DNA of 64,000 nucleotides from Thuidium tamariscinum (GCA_947034885.2 OX344754.2:7323001-7387000); one strand, 5' to 3'; numbered from the stretch's first letter, positions 22,663 through 33,985 are shown. Translations and numbers: made by a program. Notes: a model not told the origin generated them from the letters alone.

Positions 22663-23402
22663 GGGTTGTTGCAAGAAACACCATTACTGTTTTTGGCTCA
22701 AAGTGGCCTATTTTCATGAGTCCTGTGATTTTTTAATTAATTAATTTTAAATAAAATAAAACATGGATAAATTGTAAAGCATTAGAAAACTAAGATGTAT
22801 AAAAATTTAAGCCTAAAAGAACTTATCTCTAAAAGTTATACATGTTCAAAGAGTGATAGAAAATATCATGAAGATGGACATTTAATATTTGATTTTTGAA
22901 AAATAGTAAAAAAAATTCAAAAAAATCTCCAAAAAAAGATGCTCTTCTTTGACTTAAAGATTCTCGTCCTTGACCATTTTCATCTTTGGTAAAAATAAAT
23001 TGTGTTCTCTATACATGTGCAAAAGTACTACACTTTGAGGAGTTTGAGCACATGTGGAAGTTGGACAATTTATTATTTTTACAAAATCTCTTTGTAGACT
23101 TGTGTAACTTTAGTAGAAGTCCTTGCATGCCAATTTTGAGCTTAAAATAGGCATTTTTGGATTAAAAAATAGGACAATCCCCCTCAAAAAAATGGCTAAG
23201 GTAAACAATCAATTAGGTGTTGTTTAAAAATAGTAAAATAATTTTATAATTTAAAAAAAAATTCATAGTGTTTAGATTTATTATATAACTTCATTTCAAG
23301 TTTTATATGAAATGGACAAACGAGGCAAAAATCATGAATAAAAAAACACTTGGCCAAAGCCAAAGGGACAAAAAATAGGACAAGTATTTCTTGCAATCAC
23401 CC
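22663..23402. mobile_element. TIR element, GCAAGAAACAC family, copy 1
   Basis: Left end GGGTTGTTGCAAGAAACACC and right end TATTTCTTGCAATCACCC are inverted complements with few mismatches; length about 740 bp. A second member of about 709 bp is at 40,625-41,333. No ORF and no clear target duplication. Confidence 0.65.
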
Positions 23403-23690
23403 AAATGAGTATATATAGAATGCACTAGATGTGAAGAAACAACTTGGCTATGGAATTTTGAGGTCACACAACTATAGCCATGAAACAAAGTTACAACTTA
23501 GCCATGGGATTTAAGGCTAATTGACAAAAAACATTAAATGAAGTCACAACATGGATATAGAATCAATAGAATTATGATGTCACAATACTTAATCTAAGAA
23601 AGGAAGGCACAAGGTATAGCCCAACCATCACTTCAAATAATTTGAATGTCCCTTCATTGACAATTGCATTATTTTAACAAAAATAAATTA

Positions 23691-25164
23691 GGGCTTCTTC
23701 ACACTATGGCCAAAGGTCAAGAGGCTGTCAGTTTCCACCAATAGGAGGCGAAGAAACCTTGAGTTCAGCCTCTCGACCCTTCACACTACACGCCAAAATC
23801 CAAAGTTTGTTGCTTACATAATTGCCTATATAGCACAAAATTCAAGGGACTCTCAACTAGAGTTTGGGTCAGCAATATTGAGACCCAAAGTCTAATAGAG
23901 AGTCTGTCAAATTTCAAGTCCAAAATTTTTTTTTTAAAAATATTGACAAGATCTTAGCCATTAGATTTTAACCCCTAAAGGACTAAAGACCCTTCAGGGG
24001 ACACTTGGAATTTCGGGCAGGCTTGTGTGACTTGAATTTTTGCTATGATTTTTTGAAACTTTTTTGAAGATAGGAAATCAGGTTAGCTTTCCAAACATAT
24101 AATTTTTATTTCAATTGGTGCTTGAAAGCAAAAGTTATGCCATTCTAAGTCCAAAAAGCAAATCGCCGGGTAGGAAAAAAAAACACAAAAAAAGTTATTT
24201 TTTTATTTTTTATTTTTTTCCTCAAATATTATGTTTTGTTCTACTTCTGAAGCTTTGGTTCATTTTATTTGGACAAATATTGAGAAAGTTACGGACAATC
24301 TTGTATTTCAAGCAATCTAAGTACCTTCTTCAAAAAATAACTTATAGAATTCATTTTTGAATGCAATTTTTCAAATTTTTCAAATTTTTTTTTGATAGGT
24401 TTTAGTATTTTTGCAAGAACAAGCTCACCTTTGGGATCATGGTTTTTCAATTACATCTTAAAGTTATTAACAACTTAGTGTTTTGTTCAATCTTGTACCT
24501 ACTTCTACTTAACAATTTTTTAATGAATGAAAATCAAGTAGTTCTTTTTTGAAATTTTTTCCCCTAATTCTCAATTCAAATGTTCAATATAAAAAATTTT
24601 AACTTCATGGTCCATAGTGCAAAAGAATTCAACAAATGGCAGTCAAAGTCATCTGAAATTGCAAGTCAGAGTTCCAAAAAAAAAAATTCCAACTTTGAAT
24701 GCTAATATCTTCCAATCCATAAGGTCAAACTTCATGAAATTTTTACCACATGATTTAAGACAAGTAATTTACAAGATCCTATAGTTAGATTTTAATAAAA
24801 TTGTTTTCTTTTGCTTTTTTGGGAAGAAGTAGCAAACGTGGCAGTTTTGAGTGGTTTTTAAGCCAAAAAATGCCTCAGTCCTTTATGGGCTAAGAACTGT
24901 TATGAAGAAGATGAAAAGGTGGATGGCCTTTGGAGGCTTCACGCTATAGCCATCCAAGTTGAAAGGCCGTGGGAGTTCATTGTCAAGGGTTTGGACTTTG
25001 GACTTGGCCTTTGGAGGCTTCACACTACGGTTGGCCAAAGACTTCAAATCCTATTTTTTACGTAGTATTATTTTTTACTAGTCCTTTTTTTTGGACTCTT
25101 GACAAAGTTTGGACTCTCAATCCCACGGCCTCTTAAGTTGGATGGCCATAGTGTGAAGAGGCCC
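23691..25164. mobile_element. PIF/Harbinger-like MITE carrying a nested TIR element
   Basis: Flanked by TTA on both sides (23,688-23,690; 25,165-25,167). Inverted ends GGGCTTCTTCACACTATGGC and, as complement, GGGCCTCTTCACACTATGGC differ at one position. TTA duplication with GGG-starting ends is typical of PIF/Harbinger. About 920 bp of its 1,474 bp is the nested element 23,971-24,890, so the original MITE was about 550 bp. The interior has further CTTCACACTA motifs in both halves. Confidence 0.75.
23971..24890. mobile_element. ACCCCTAAAGG-family TIR element, E1 (nested)
   Basis: TA-flanked, starts ACCCCTAAAGGACTAAAG and ends CAGTCCTTTATGGGC, an inverted match with three mismatches; 920 bp. 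Related in sequence to 45,285-46,224 (shared GAGCAAAAGTTATGCC-type block). No ORF. Confidence 0.65.
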
Positions 25165-26370
25165 TTAGACCTTTGAAAGTTGAAGAATTATTTTGAGTAT
25201 GAAATTTATTTGTAATTTGTTTTCAAGTACAAATAATTTGTATGTCCCTTCAACCTCAAATTCCCCTTCTAAATTTTGACCTTTGAAGATTGAAGAATGA
25301 TTTTCAAGCATAAATTCATTTTTAAATTTATTTTGTATATTATATTTTGTTGCCAACAATGAATGTTTTCACAAGGCTAATAATCATCAATGTCAAAGTA
25401 TAGGTCACATTTGGATATATCTATTTTCAACACAACATTTCAATACATCTATTATTATTATTTTTTGTATTAAAATTGTCTCCAATAAAGTTGTAAGTCA
25501 AGAGTACAAATTCAAATGATAGAGATATGATTTGATAGTGATTATATATAATAACTTGTAAAATGAATTCTCTTTAATTTTATCGTAACAATGTAGGTGT
25601 TAAAAATGCCACATTTGAGAAGCTTATGTTCACCTTAGTGTAATTCATACAACCATCATGGGTATGAAGGCAACAATGGAAAATCATTTTGTAAAAGCAT
25701 ATTATTTACCTTTTTAATAAAAAAATTGGTTGTAATTAAAGGTTTTCATTTAGAGATTTCAATATTCATTTGGATTAATGAGAAGTTGCTTCAAAGAAAC
25801 TTTGCATTGAAGCATTTTGATCATCTTTTGGATTGTTAATTTGAAATCAATTAGGAATTAACTATTTTGGATGTTGTTATATGATCAATTACTTCTAATC
25901 AAAGAATATATACTATATATAAGACGATTTTCTATCCAAAGGACTCTAATTTTCAAGACAAACTTCTTAGTATAGAAAAATAGGGATATGTAGTAGTATT
26001 TTTTTCAATAGATAACTATAACATTGACCATGTTTGGAAACCATCTAGGTAAATAAACATTTAAATAAGTCTCTTTTTATTAAGAAAATTCATTTTTTTA
26101 GTATTTTTGTTGGCAATATATAATTGATAATATTCAAATTACTTTAGTATTCTAATATTCCAATGTAACTAGTGAAAACCTAGGATCAATCATGGTTTAG
26201 GGTTTTGGATATGTGTTGTGAAAATGCTAGAAATCAAATGGGTAAGATTTTATTTGTCACCCAAATCATTAATGAACACTACATGCATTGGTGAAGGAAA
26301 ATAAATGACCAAAATAAAGTCTATAAAAAAATATTGAAATGAATATGAAGAAAAGCATCTCTCAAGCTTA
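25165..26370. other. AT-rich intergenic DNA
   Basis: No gene seen. Parts (25,300-25,560) resemble 47,250-47,520 (TTGTATATTATATTTTGTTGCC; AATCATCA). Unclassified repeat remnants. Confidence 0.5.
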
Positions 26371-27207
26371 ACCCCTAAGTGCTCAAGTGACCATTTTATG
26401 GTTGCTGCCCAACTTCAGGCAGCATTTTCGGGCAAGAAAAAACTTTTTTCAACCTTTCTTTTTTCACAATTTGAAAATATTGGATTGTGTTTCAACATTT
26501 TCATTCAAAACTAAGATCTATACGGTCAAACAAAAGTTATAGCAAAAAAAGGAGAAATAGCACAAAGTGTTTTAAATTGCTTAGTGTTGAAAAAATTACT
26601 ATTTGGAGGAAGTATTGATGCTCTCATTAATAAATATTTTTTATTTTTTAACAAATCAATAAAAACCACAATTTTGACCAATAAAAAGAATTTCAAATCC
26701 TAAAAATAAAAATTGTATTTTTGGTGAATTTTTGAAGTTATATCTTCAAAATTCATTTGAAGAGAATCTATAAATATTTTTTTAATTTTGATCATATGGA
26801 TACTTTCTATTTTTTGTGCTTTACATTATCTTCTTTGATGCTAACTTCAAAAAAATTATAAAGCTTATATTTTATAACACATTTGTATCTTGTATTAATC
26901 CCTTGGACTTTTAGAGGTTGAATATTTTTTATTCTTTTATAAATCAATAAAAAAACATAATTTTGACCAATAAAAAAAATTTCAAATCCTAAAAATAGAA
27001 ATTGTATTTTTGGTGAGTTTTTGAAGTTATATCTTCAAAATTAATTTAAAAATAATCTAAAAATATTTTTTTAATTTTGATTGTATGGATACTTTCTACT
27101 TTTTGTGCTTTACATTATCTTCTTTGATACTAACTTCAAAAAATTTGTAACACTTACATTTTATAACACATTTGTGTTTTGTCCTAACCCCTTGGGCTTT
27201 TAGGGGT
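26371..27207. mobile_element. ACCCCTAAAGG-family TIR element, E2, right half duplicated
   Basis: TA-flanked: starts ACCCCTAAGTGCTCAAG, ends GGGCTTTTAGGGGT; 837 bp. The right-terminal ~285 bp is present twice in tandem (about 26,640-26,925 and 26,926-27,207). Each unit contains TTGTATTTTTGGTGA and ATATTTTTTTAATTTTGAT and ends with CTTTTAG(A/G)GGTT. Confidence 0.7.
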
Positions 27208-27845
27208 TAAGAATCAAAATAAGTATTGAAGTTGAATTCAAGCAAATGTATGTACAAAATGCTCTTACTAAATGTTGGAAATTACTCATACAAGTACAAT
27301 TGCTGCTTCAATGTTGTCACCCATGAATAGTTGAAATTCAATTAAATAGCAAGTGCAAGATTTCTATTGTAAGGAAATTGTAGTAAAGGGTTCCTAAAAG
27401 GATTTTAGAATTTACAGCTTTTATATGAGTGTACATTAGATGATGGTCAAGAAATCATTCAATTGTATGTCATTCAAAAGTGTAGAAATAGAAATACAAC
27501 TCTAAAACATTCAATCATCAGTAGGCATTATTGATAGTATAGAAAGCAATGAAATTATAGCATATTGTATTTCAAATTACAATTGAATGTATGTTTTTTG
27601 CATTGAAAAGTTTGGTCGTATTTTCATACAATTCCGTTGAGTTTGCTTATTGCCTTGAGGAAGGTGGAAATTCATCATTGGTTAGAAGGAATCAACAAGT
27701 AAAATATTATATAAATCTTAACTTTGAAAAGACAAAACATTTCACCAAAGTAGTTACTATTATACAAATCTAGATAATGTAATATTTTCTTTAGCTTGCT
27801 AGAATTAGATGTTCCTCCAAATTCTTCTATATGTATTAGGATGTA
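27208..27845. other. AT-rich intergenic DNA
   Basis: No gene seen. The last 60 bases (CCAAATTCTTCTATATGTAT) are partly repeated after the following MITE at 28,130-28,250 (CCAAATTCTTCTGTATATAT; CATCAGGCTGTAAG). Confidence 0.5.
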
Positions 27846-28118
27846 AGGTAGGTACACCCAAAAGCGTCTTGTTCCTAAAAGCGCCATCTACAGTGCACAT
27901 ACATTTCCGAAATCAGTCATGTTCACAGACTGTAGATGGCACTTTCAGAAACAGACTTTGACCGTTAATAACTTTTGCATACGGTATCCAAATCCTGCGT
28001 TCTTTGGTGCATTGGAACATGCTTTCACTTGCCAACAAGACTGCATAAAAATTTGAACTAATTAATAACGGGAACTAGGTACAGTATGAAAAACTGGCGC
28101 TTTTGGGTGTACCTACCT
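27846..28118. mobile_element. 273-bp TA-flanked MITE with internal hairpin, copy 1
   Basis: TA at both flanks (27,844-27,845; 28,119-28,120). Ends AGGTAGGTACACCCAAAAGC are a perfect inverted repeat. An inner inverted repeat, GCGCCATCTACAGT with ACTGTAGATGGCAC, would fold a second hairpin near the left end. Copy 2 at 43,979-44,251 has the same length and differs at about 14 positions by eye. Confidence 0.9.
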
Positions 28119-28546
28119 TAATGTTCTCATCCAAATTCTTCTGTATATATCATGTTGTCATCCATTTTGGTATACGTGTCAGGATGTAAATATATACGTA
28201 TCAGGCTGTAAGTGTTCTCATCAAAATTCTTCTGCATGCATCAGGCTGTAAGGTGGAAGGATTGTAGCGGTGATTGTTAGGATTTAGGATTTCCGTTTGG
28301 AAAAATGCGAGGTGATGTGAAGTTTCAAACGTGCCTGAGGCTTACATTTCGAATTGTTTGAAGATTATTACGCATTGTGCTGCGTCTTTGGATTTTCAGA
28401 ATGTGGTCGAAGTTCATGCAATCGTCAAACTTCTGAGAATTGTTGGTTGAAAATCTTGAAACTCTGATCAATTTTGAGGTTCGCATGAGTTAGGATTTGA
28501 CGGTGATGAAATCCTGTGCAGAAGGGGCTTACACTACAATTAGACC

Positions 28547-31500
28547 ATGCTACAAAGCATGGCGATGCCGCAGCTCTTTCTCGGCACTCGCCTCCCTGCA
28601 TCCGACTTCGCACTCCCGTCCACTTCGCAGCAACTGCGTAAGAGCAGCGGTGTGAGGGTATGGCCACGAGGTGAGCTCGACACTCTCGAAGCGTATCCGA
28701 ACACGCTCCTGTCATCCGACTCGCCAGAGCCTGCGAGGACCTCGTACCTGGATAAGGACAACGGCAGCACCACCTCCTCGCAAGGTAGGGTTTTGGGTTG
28801 TCAGGACCTGGACACCTCCGTTCGTGGAATTGATGAAGAGGAATTTTAGTATTAGCTGATGTGGTGAAATTGCAAATCATTCAACTGAGTGATAAGCATG
28901 ATGAAGATTATTCGAAGACCTTGAGATAATTTATTTTCTTACTTCACAAGCTTTTATGTGTTTGAAGTTCGAAACCTTAAGTAATTCTGAATAGATTCAT
29001 GCTAAATGAAGCTAAATCCTATTTTTTTCCCTGAACTTCGGGATGGCTTCAGAGGAGTATGAGGACAGAAGGTATCAGGCTCCCAGGACAAAGAGGGATG
29101 TGTGGGTGAAGCCTGGAAGCTCCCCTACAGATTTTAAAAGAGACAGGGAAGTGGCTGAGAAGTACTTGTGGGTGAACCCTAACCGGAAGAACAAGTGGGA
29201 GGGCGGGGTTGGGCCAGCGTCGTGGTCGGAGCGTCGGGCGGGCATCGAGGTTCTGCACTCCACCGAAGATGTGGCTGCTGCTCTTCGCGAGTGCGTCATT
29301 CATTTCGCTTCCCGCATTCACTTGCATTTCACATTTTCGGTTTTGGTGTTGAAATTGGCATTTTTGGTGTTGGCATGAATTGGCATCTTCGTTGTTGATA
29401 TTGAGAATCGTTTCTGGTTGTATCACGCTTGAACCTCTAGTAGTAGCACGCAGTAGCTTTTCTTATCGCCTGAGGACGAAACTATTGCACTAGACGTAGC
29501 TTGATTGTGACATTTTTGCTACAGTCTAAAGATAGCTTAGCAATTGTACAAGATATTTTGGTATATGTCTTAATGATGAGGTTTGAGTGTGTACTGAACT
29601 CAAATTCATTAATTCTAGATCGAACTATTGTGCACGAATAATGGTTGCCAATGTTACGTTGCTCACGGACTGGCAATAGAGTTGCTCAACATTGAATGCT
29701 TGATGGAGAACTATTTGGAAACCATGAAAATGACTCTAGAGTGCCTGAGATCTACTTACAGTCGTTCAAAACAAATAAGAAATCTGAGTTGGAGTTGACT
29801 CATGAAATGCTAACTGATTGATTTTTCGCCAATACTTATAACTTTGGACGAATATTGATGGTCTGGATTTAAGAAGTTAATCTAGAATCAGTTAAAATTT
29901 AATTACATAAGGAGCACGTTCGAATCGTGTTTTCTTGTTTTGAGTATAGAGAATCGAAAGGAATGATCATTACTGTAAGAGGAAGTGACCCAACTAATAA
30001 AGGGCAATTTCATGGGCGTTTGGGTTTCGCGTAATCGTAACTGAGTGGTGTGCTGAATTTGTGACAGGGTGGGTCACTCGTGGAGATCATAGACCTGAAC
30101 TCTGATGAGGCGGTTTGGAAAAGGAAAAATGTGGAGGGATGCGTGTACAGTGAGTTCTTCCCGCTGGTTTTATAGTAACATTGTCTTTTATCAAGGATTT
30201 TAGACAACATCATAGCGAGGTTGATTATGGGGTGGCAAGATAAGCGTACGCAACTTGTCAGAAAGACTCCCCATGATTCATTGGAAGGCTTGCTTGTGAT
30301 TGCCTTTTTTACCTACTTGGAAAATGTGTTTGTCTTTATCTAATATTTCTGGATGACAACTTTCTCTACGATTTATCATGCGGCCTCCTGATCACCTACT
30401 TGTACTAACTTGGAAGGTGTTTTAAGTCACTATCTAAAATATTAGCTCATGGCGTTCTTACATTTTCGACGAACTGTATTGGGTGTCTGTACATGATTGA
30501 CCTATTTAATTGGCCATCCTCCTTCGTGTCCATTATTTGTAGAATGTCTAGTTTTCCGTTGAAACCCTGCTTTTGGCAAGTAAATGTCATAGTTACCTCA
30601 TTGACTGATATTTTCACATAAAGGTTCTTACATTTGACGAACCATTTTTGTGCTTTATGAAATTAGAAATTTGGGAACATTGTTATTTGACAAACTTTTG
30701 GAGTATCTAAATGTCCTGGAATCGGAAATGTCTTGGTCTGCCATTGATCGTTTTTCTTTGGCTGTGCAGGTGTTTTGATTACATGAAACGGAATGAGCCT
30801 ACACAAGCTAATTCTCATTACTCGACAAAGCAGGTCAATCAAAGAAGGCCATTCGTGAATTCAACGAACTGCCGATGGACAGTGAAGTGTGCCTGAACGT
30901 CGACGTTTGCAACTCTATCCTGAGTACTATGATATTCAACGGCAAAATTGACAAAGCATTTCGCTTATTTGCACAGCTGAAATTGGGGGTCTCCAACCTG
31001 ACACTGTCACGTACTGCACGGTAAGTTTATAGTTTGCATTCCTCTTTGATGGAAGCCTCTATAATGGTTACCATGTGATAATCTTCTTTCTATTGATATG
31101 TTTGTTACCTTCCTTGAAGATTGATGCTTCAACCTGGAATCCACATTTTTGGCCATTTGGACACTAAGGGGTTAGAGGAAGCTGCTCATCAAAGTTCATA
31201 CCCTGTTCAGTTATTCAAGGGAGTGCTTCAGTTTCCCCTATAAGATACTGGTTCTCATAATCGAGTTTCTTGATCCCTTGCAGGTCATCTCGGGCTGCGC
31301 AAAAACTCGTGAGGGTTATGCTAAGGCCAACGCTTTTGTAGAAGAGATCAAAACTGTAACCTCATTCAAGATGCGGTTATCTACGGGGCTATTATGAACG
31401 TTTGTGCGGCACATAGGTTTGGAGAAGGAAGCTGAGGCTACATTTAAGGAAATGTGTGACTTTGGATTCACTCCCAATCTTTTTCACTACAGTTCTTTGC

Positions 31501-31586
31501 TGAACACTTATGGTAGCAAAGGGAAGTACGAAACAGGCTGAAGGAGTGTCGAAGAGATTTGTGCAGCAGGTCTCTCTCCAAATTTG
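28547..31586 (+). pseudogene. EMB3103-like plastid PPR gene, frameshifted and 3'-truncated
   Basis: Five exon-like blocks. Exon 1 (28,547-28,784) joins exon 2 (from 29,053) in phase across a GTAGGG donor and TTCAG acceptor. Its Ser/Thr/Arg-rich start (MLQSMAMPQLFLGTRLPASD) looks like a plastid transit peptide. A block from 30,068 reads GGSLVEIIDLNSDE. A block 30,770-31,020 reads CFDYMKRNEP, then AIREFNELPMDSEVCLNVDV. A block 31,284-31,586 reads VISGCAKTREGYAKANAFVE, then FTPNLFHYSSLLNTYGSKGK. The order matches what I recall of the Arabidopsis EMB3103 (At1g10910) PPR protein. It is broken by a lost segment near 30,830, a one-base loss in the G-run at about 30,987, and further shifts near 31,420 and 31,535. 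The later PPR repeats are absent. Some homopolymer shifts could be assembly errors. Confidence 0.7.
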
Positions 31587-31589
31587 GTA

Positions 31590-32442
31590 CCTCATGTCTT
31601 TTATCTGTACATTTAGTACTAGACCTCCAATCAGTGTTAATCTGTCTCAGTCATTCTACAAAGTGCTGAAAGAAGTGCCTATCTTCTAAACCTTAAATAC
31701 CTATCATTTTTGGGCAAAACTTATGTGTGTCGTAGCATATGCCTTTTACAACTTTTTGGAAGATGTCTCAAAAAATATTAAGTATGACTTTACGATAGGC
31801 TGGAATCTTGAGGCTATCAACTTGGTAAGTAAATTGCTTGTACTCATCATTTTCTATATATAATAAATACGAATGCTTTCTCTGAATTGCTACTCCTGAA
31901 ATTCATTGCCTCGTATGACATGCTACTACTAAGCACCGGTCCTTGACACTGTTGTTTGCAAGTGATCCTCGATTGCTAGTTGGAGAAACTCTTCAATAAA
32001 AAATTTAGAGAATTGATTATCTGTAGATTGCTTTTGAATGTCATGTAAGGGAACGAGCATCATACTCCGTATCAAGCAAGAAAGTTGAGATGAAAAATCA
32101 GAAAGCGCCAATACACCACATATATTTGGCTACCACAACAATTTGAGCACCACAAGTATGCCTGAAATTCAGCAACACTTCATAAACATAAACGACACTT
32201 CATCAACATCAACATACAATCACTAGTGACTCATTCAAAAGGCTAGTAGAAGAAGATTGTCATTGAACATGTATTTTTAAATTTTTACAAAGAGAAGTAT
32301 AGAAACATAGATTGCTCCTAGTAGAGCGAAAGTGGTAGAATCCACTAAGAATATTCTTATTCAGTAATTGTTAGCTAGATCTAAATACATATTCGGAAGC
32401 GATACACTAGCTAGAATCTATGTTTTGTCTCGAAAATTCTAT
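31590..32442. other. Spacer between PPR pseudogene and Dof-like gene
   Basis: No gene seen on either strand. The right part should contain the 3' UTR of the minus-strand Dof-like gene (minus-strand GAATAAGAAT at about 32,350). Confidence 0.5.
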
Positions 32443-33699
32443 CTAGCAGATCCAAGAACTCATCCCCATGTCATCTTCAGTCTCATCATCCTCGTTCCAA
32501 CGAAAATTAGAAGACTCATCCTCCGTCAAGGCTTGTTGGAGCGAGAGGGGCTCGGGAATGACATGGAAAGCATCAGCAAACGCCATGGTTGAGCCGACAC
32601 TGGACGAAGAGCACTCTGAAGCAGTGGATTGCCCCGACGCTACCGCCAGCATGGAATTCTTGCGGGCCATTTCCATCTCCATATCCATCTGGTGGCAGAC
32701 GGCTGCAGCCGCTTCTGCATAGCTCATGCTAGAAGCATCCACCGATGAGTCATTTTGGCTCTGGCCGGAATCAAATGCAATTGGACTATCCACCACCAAA
32801 GTCCCATACATGACTTCCGGCACATTCGTGGAGGTGGACTCGGAGAGTATCACGGCCTCGATGTAATCCATCAAGTCTACATCTTCGTTGCTCGAAGTTG
32901 GAGGCAACTCTCTATCCACAATGCTCGTAGAGGAGAAGGCATCGGCATTGGGAGCCAAGTCATTTTTCTCAGGCTCTGTCAGTAATGCAGCCTCAACAAA
33001 ATGCCAATATGCAGCGGCTTCATCACCAGAAGGTGGAGGTAAGTAGTTTCCATCATCCCCATTGGTAGTTCGAGAGAGGGGATCAGCTTGAGTGTTTTCT
33101 TCATCAGCCAATTCGGTCTCAAGGAAATTAACGTACTCGGCATCTTCATCGTTGATCTCCGGGAGCAAGCCGTTGCCAGTCTCAAGCGACATTAATGGAT
33201 CAACAGACACAGGCATGAAGGATCCATCAAATGGCTGGTAGCCTCCATCATTAGAGCTGTTGGAAATTGCATTTGGAAATGGCTCAGGCATCTTTTGGCG
33301 GCGAGGGGCTCTTGTTCCTTGGGACAAGGTGTGCACTAGGTGCCTTTCCACGCCAGTCCCCAATAAGCGCATTTGAAATTGTTTTCCACAACTGAGGCAC
33401 TTGAAGCGTGGCTGGGAGAGATTATGATTGTTGTAATACTTAAATGGTGCGTTGTCCGCTACGCCACAATGCCGACATTGCCTTGACAAGTACTTTATCT
33501 CCGGAGGGTCCTCGTTTCGCTTTTTGGCGTAGGTCCTGCCTTGTGGGCGACCGTGCCACCCAATTGTGAAAAACCTTGAGCAATGACTGCACTGGTAGCG
33601 TGGTTGATCTAGCTTTTTGTTATCGAAATATTTGCAGGTGTTGTATCTGGATTCAAACCCACAATAGTAACAGCGGTACACCTCCTCTGTGGACGCCAT
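32443..33699 (-). CDS. Two-finger Dof-like transcription factor, 418 aa
   Basis: An intact single-exon gene; ATG 33,699 is in a good context (TTCCATGGCG). Two Dof-like C2C2 fingers stand in tandem. The first has C10, C13, C37, C40 (CX2C-X23-CX2C) with KLDQPRYQC. The second has C75, C78, C101, C104 (CX2C-X22-CX2C) with YYNNHNLSQPRFKC, very close to the canonical Dof YNNYSLSQPRYFC. Standard Dof proteins have one finger with X21 spacing. The basic RPQGRTYAKKR and RAPRRQK stretches could serve nuclear import or DNA contact. The remaining ~280 residues are acidic. They repeat a motif three times, at 184-199, 226-241 and 271-286 (EYVNFLETEL, AYWHFVEAAL, DLMDYIEAVI), plausibly activation helices. 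Dof factors bind AAAG cores; whether this variant does is untested. Confidence 0.85.
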   Translation of the reverse strand: MASTEEVYRCYYCGFESRYNTCKYFDNKKLDQPRYQCSHCSRFFTIGWHGRPQGRTYAKKRNEDPPEIKYLSRQCRHCGVADNAPFKYYNNHNLSQPRFKCLSCGKQFQMRLLGTGVERHLVHTLSQGTRAPRRQKMPEPFPNAISNSSNDGGYQPFDGSFMPVSVDPLMSLETGNGLLPEINDEDAEYVNFLETELADEENTQADPLSRTTNGDDGNYLPPPSGDEAAAYWHFVEAALLTEPEKNDLAPNADAFSSTSIVDRELPPTSSNEDVDLMDYIEAVILSESTSTNVPEVMYGTLVVDSPIAFDSGQSQNDSSVDASSMSYAEAAAAVCHQMDMEMEMARKNSMLAVASGQSTASECSSSSVGSTMAFADAFHVIPEPLSLQQALTEDESSNFRWNEDDETEDDMGMSSWIC

Positions 33700-33859
33700 G
33701 GAAGCTGTAACTAAGTAACTAAGTAGAACCTAAGTAACTAAGGAGAACCAAAGAACCAAAGAACACTCACTGCTAGCCAAGAAACGGCAACCGAACGGAG
33801 CGCATGACAGAAACGGCAGAAGGAACAAAGAATAAAATTAGGAAACCATGGTAGTGCCC

Positions 33860-33867
33860 ATTTATAC
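33860..33867 (-). promoter_or_regulatory. TATA box of the Dof-like gene
   Basis: Minus-strand GTATAAAT about 160 bp upstream of the ATG, implying a 5' UTR of about 130 nt. A GACGTC (bZIP-type core) lies directly upstream at 33,873-33,878. Confidence 0.55.
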
Positions 33868-33883
33868 TGGTGGACGTCATGGA

Positions 33884-33985
33884 AGCCACTAGAACTGCCA
33901 TTAGAACGGCCATTAGAACCAACTAGAACTGCCATGAGAACTGCCATGGAAGCCAGTAGAACTGCCATTAGAACGGCCTTTCTGG
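33884..33985 (-). repeat. 12-bp repeats upstream of the Dof-like gene
   Basis: About seven copies of AGAACTGCCATT or variants (AGAACGGCCATT, AGAACTGCCATG) on the plus strand, just upstream of the TATA box. GTGGACGTCATGGAAGC at 33,871-33,887 also nearly repeats the start-codon region GTGGACGCCATGGAAGC at 33,690-33,706. Both could act on, or be a by-product of, promoter duplication. Confidence 0.7.

Noticed and set aside
28425..28880. Long minus-strand ORF across PPR exon 1
   Set aside because: The plus strand joins in phase to exon 2 and reads as a transit peptide; the minus frame has no motif.
32468..32985. Plus-strand ORFs inside the Dof-like gene
   Set aside because: Antisense shadows of a gene with clear domains on the minus strand.
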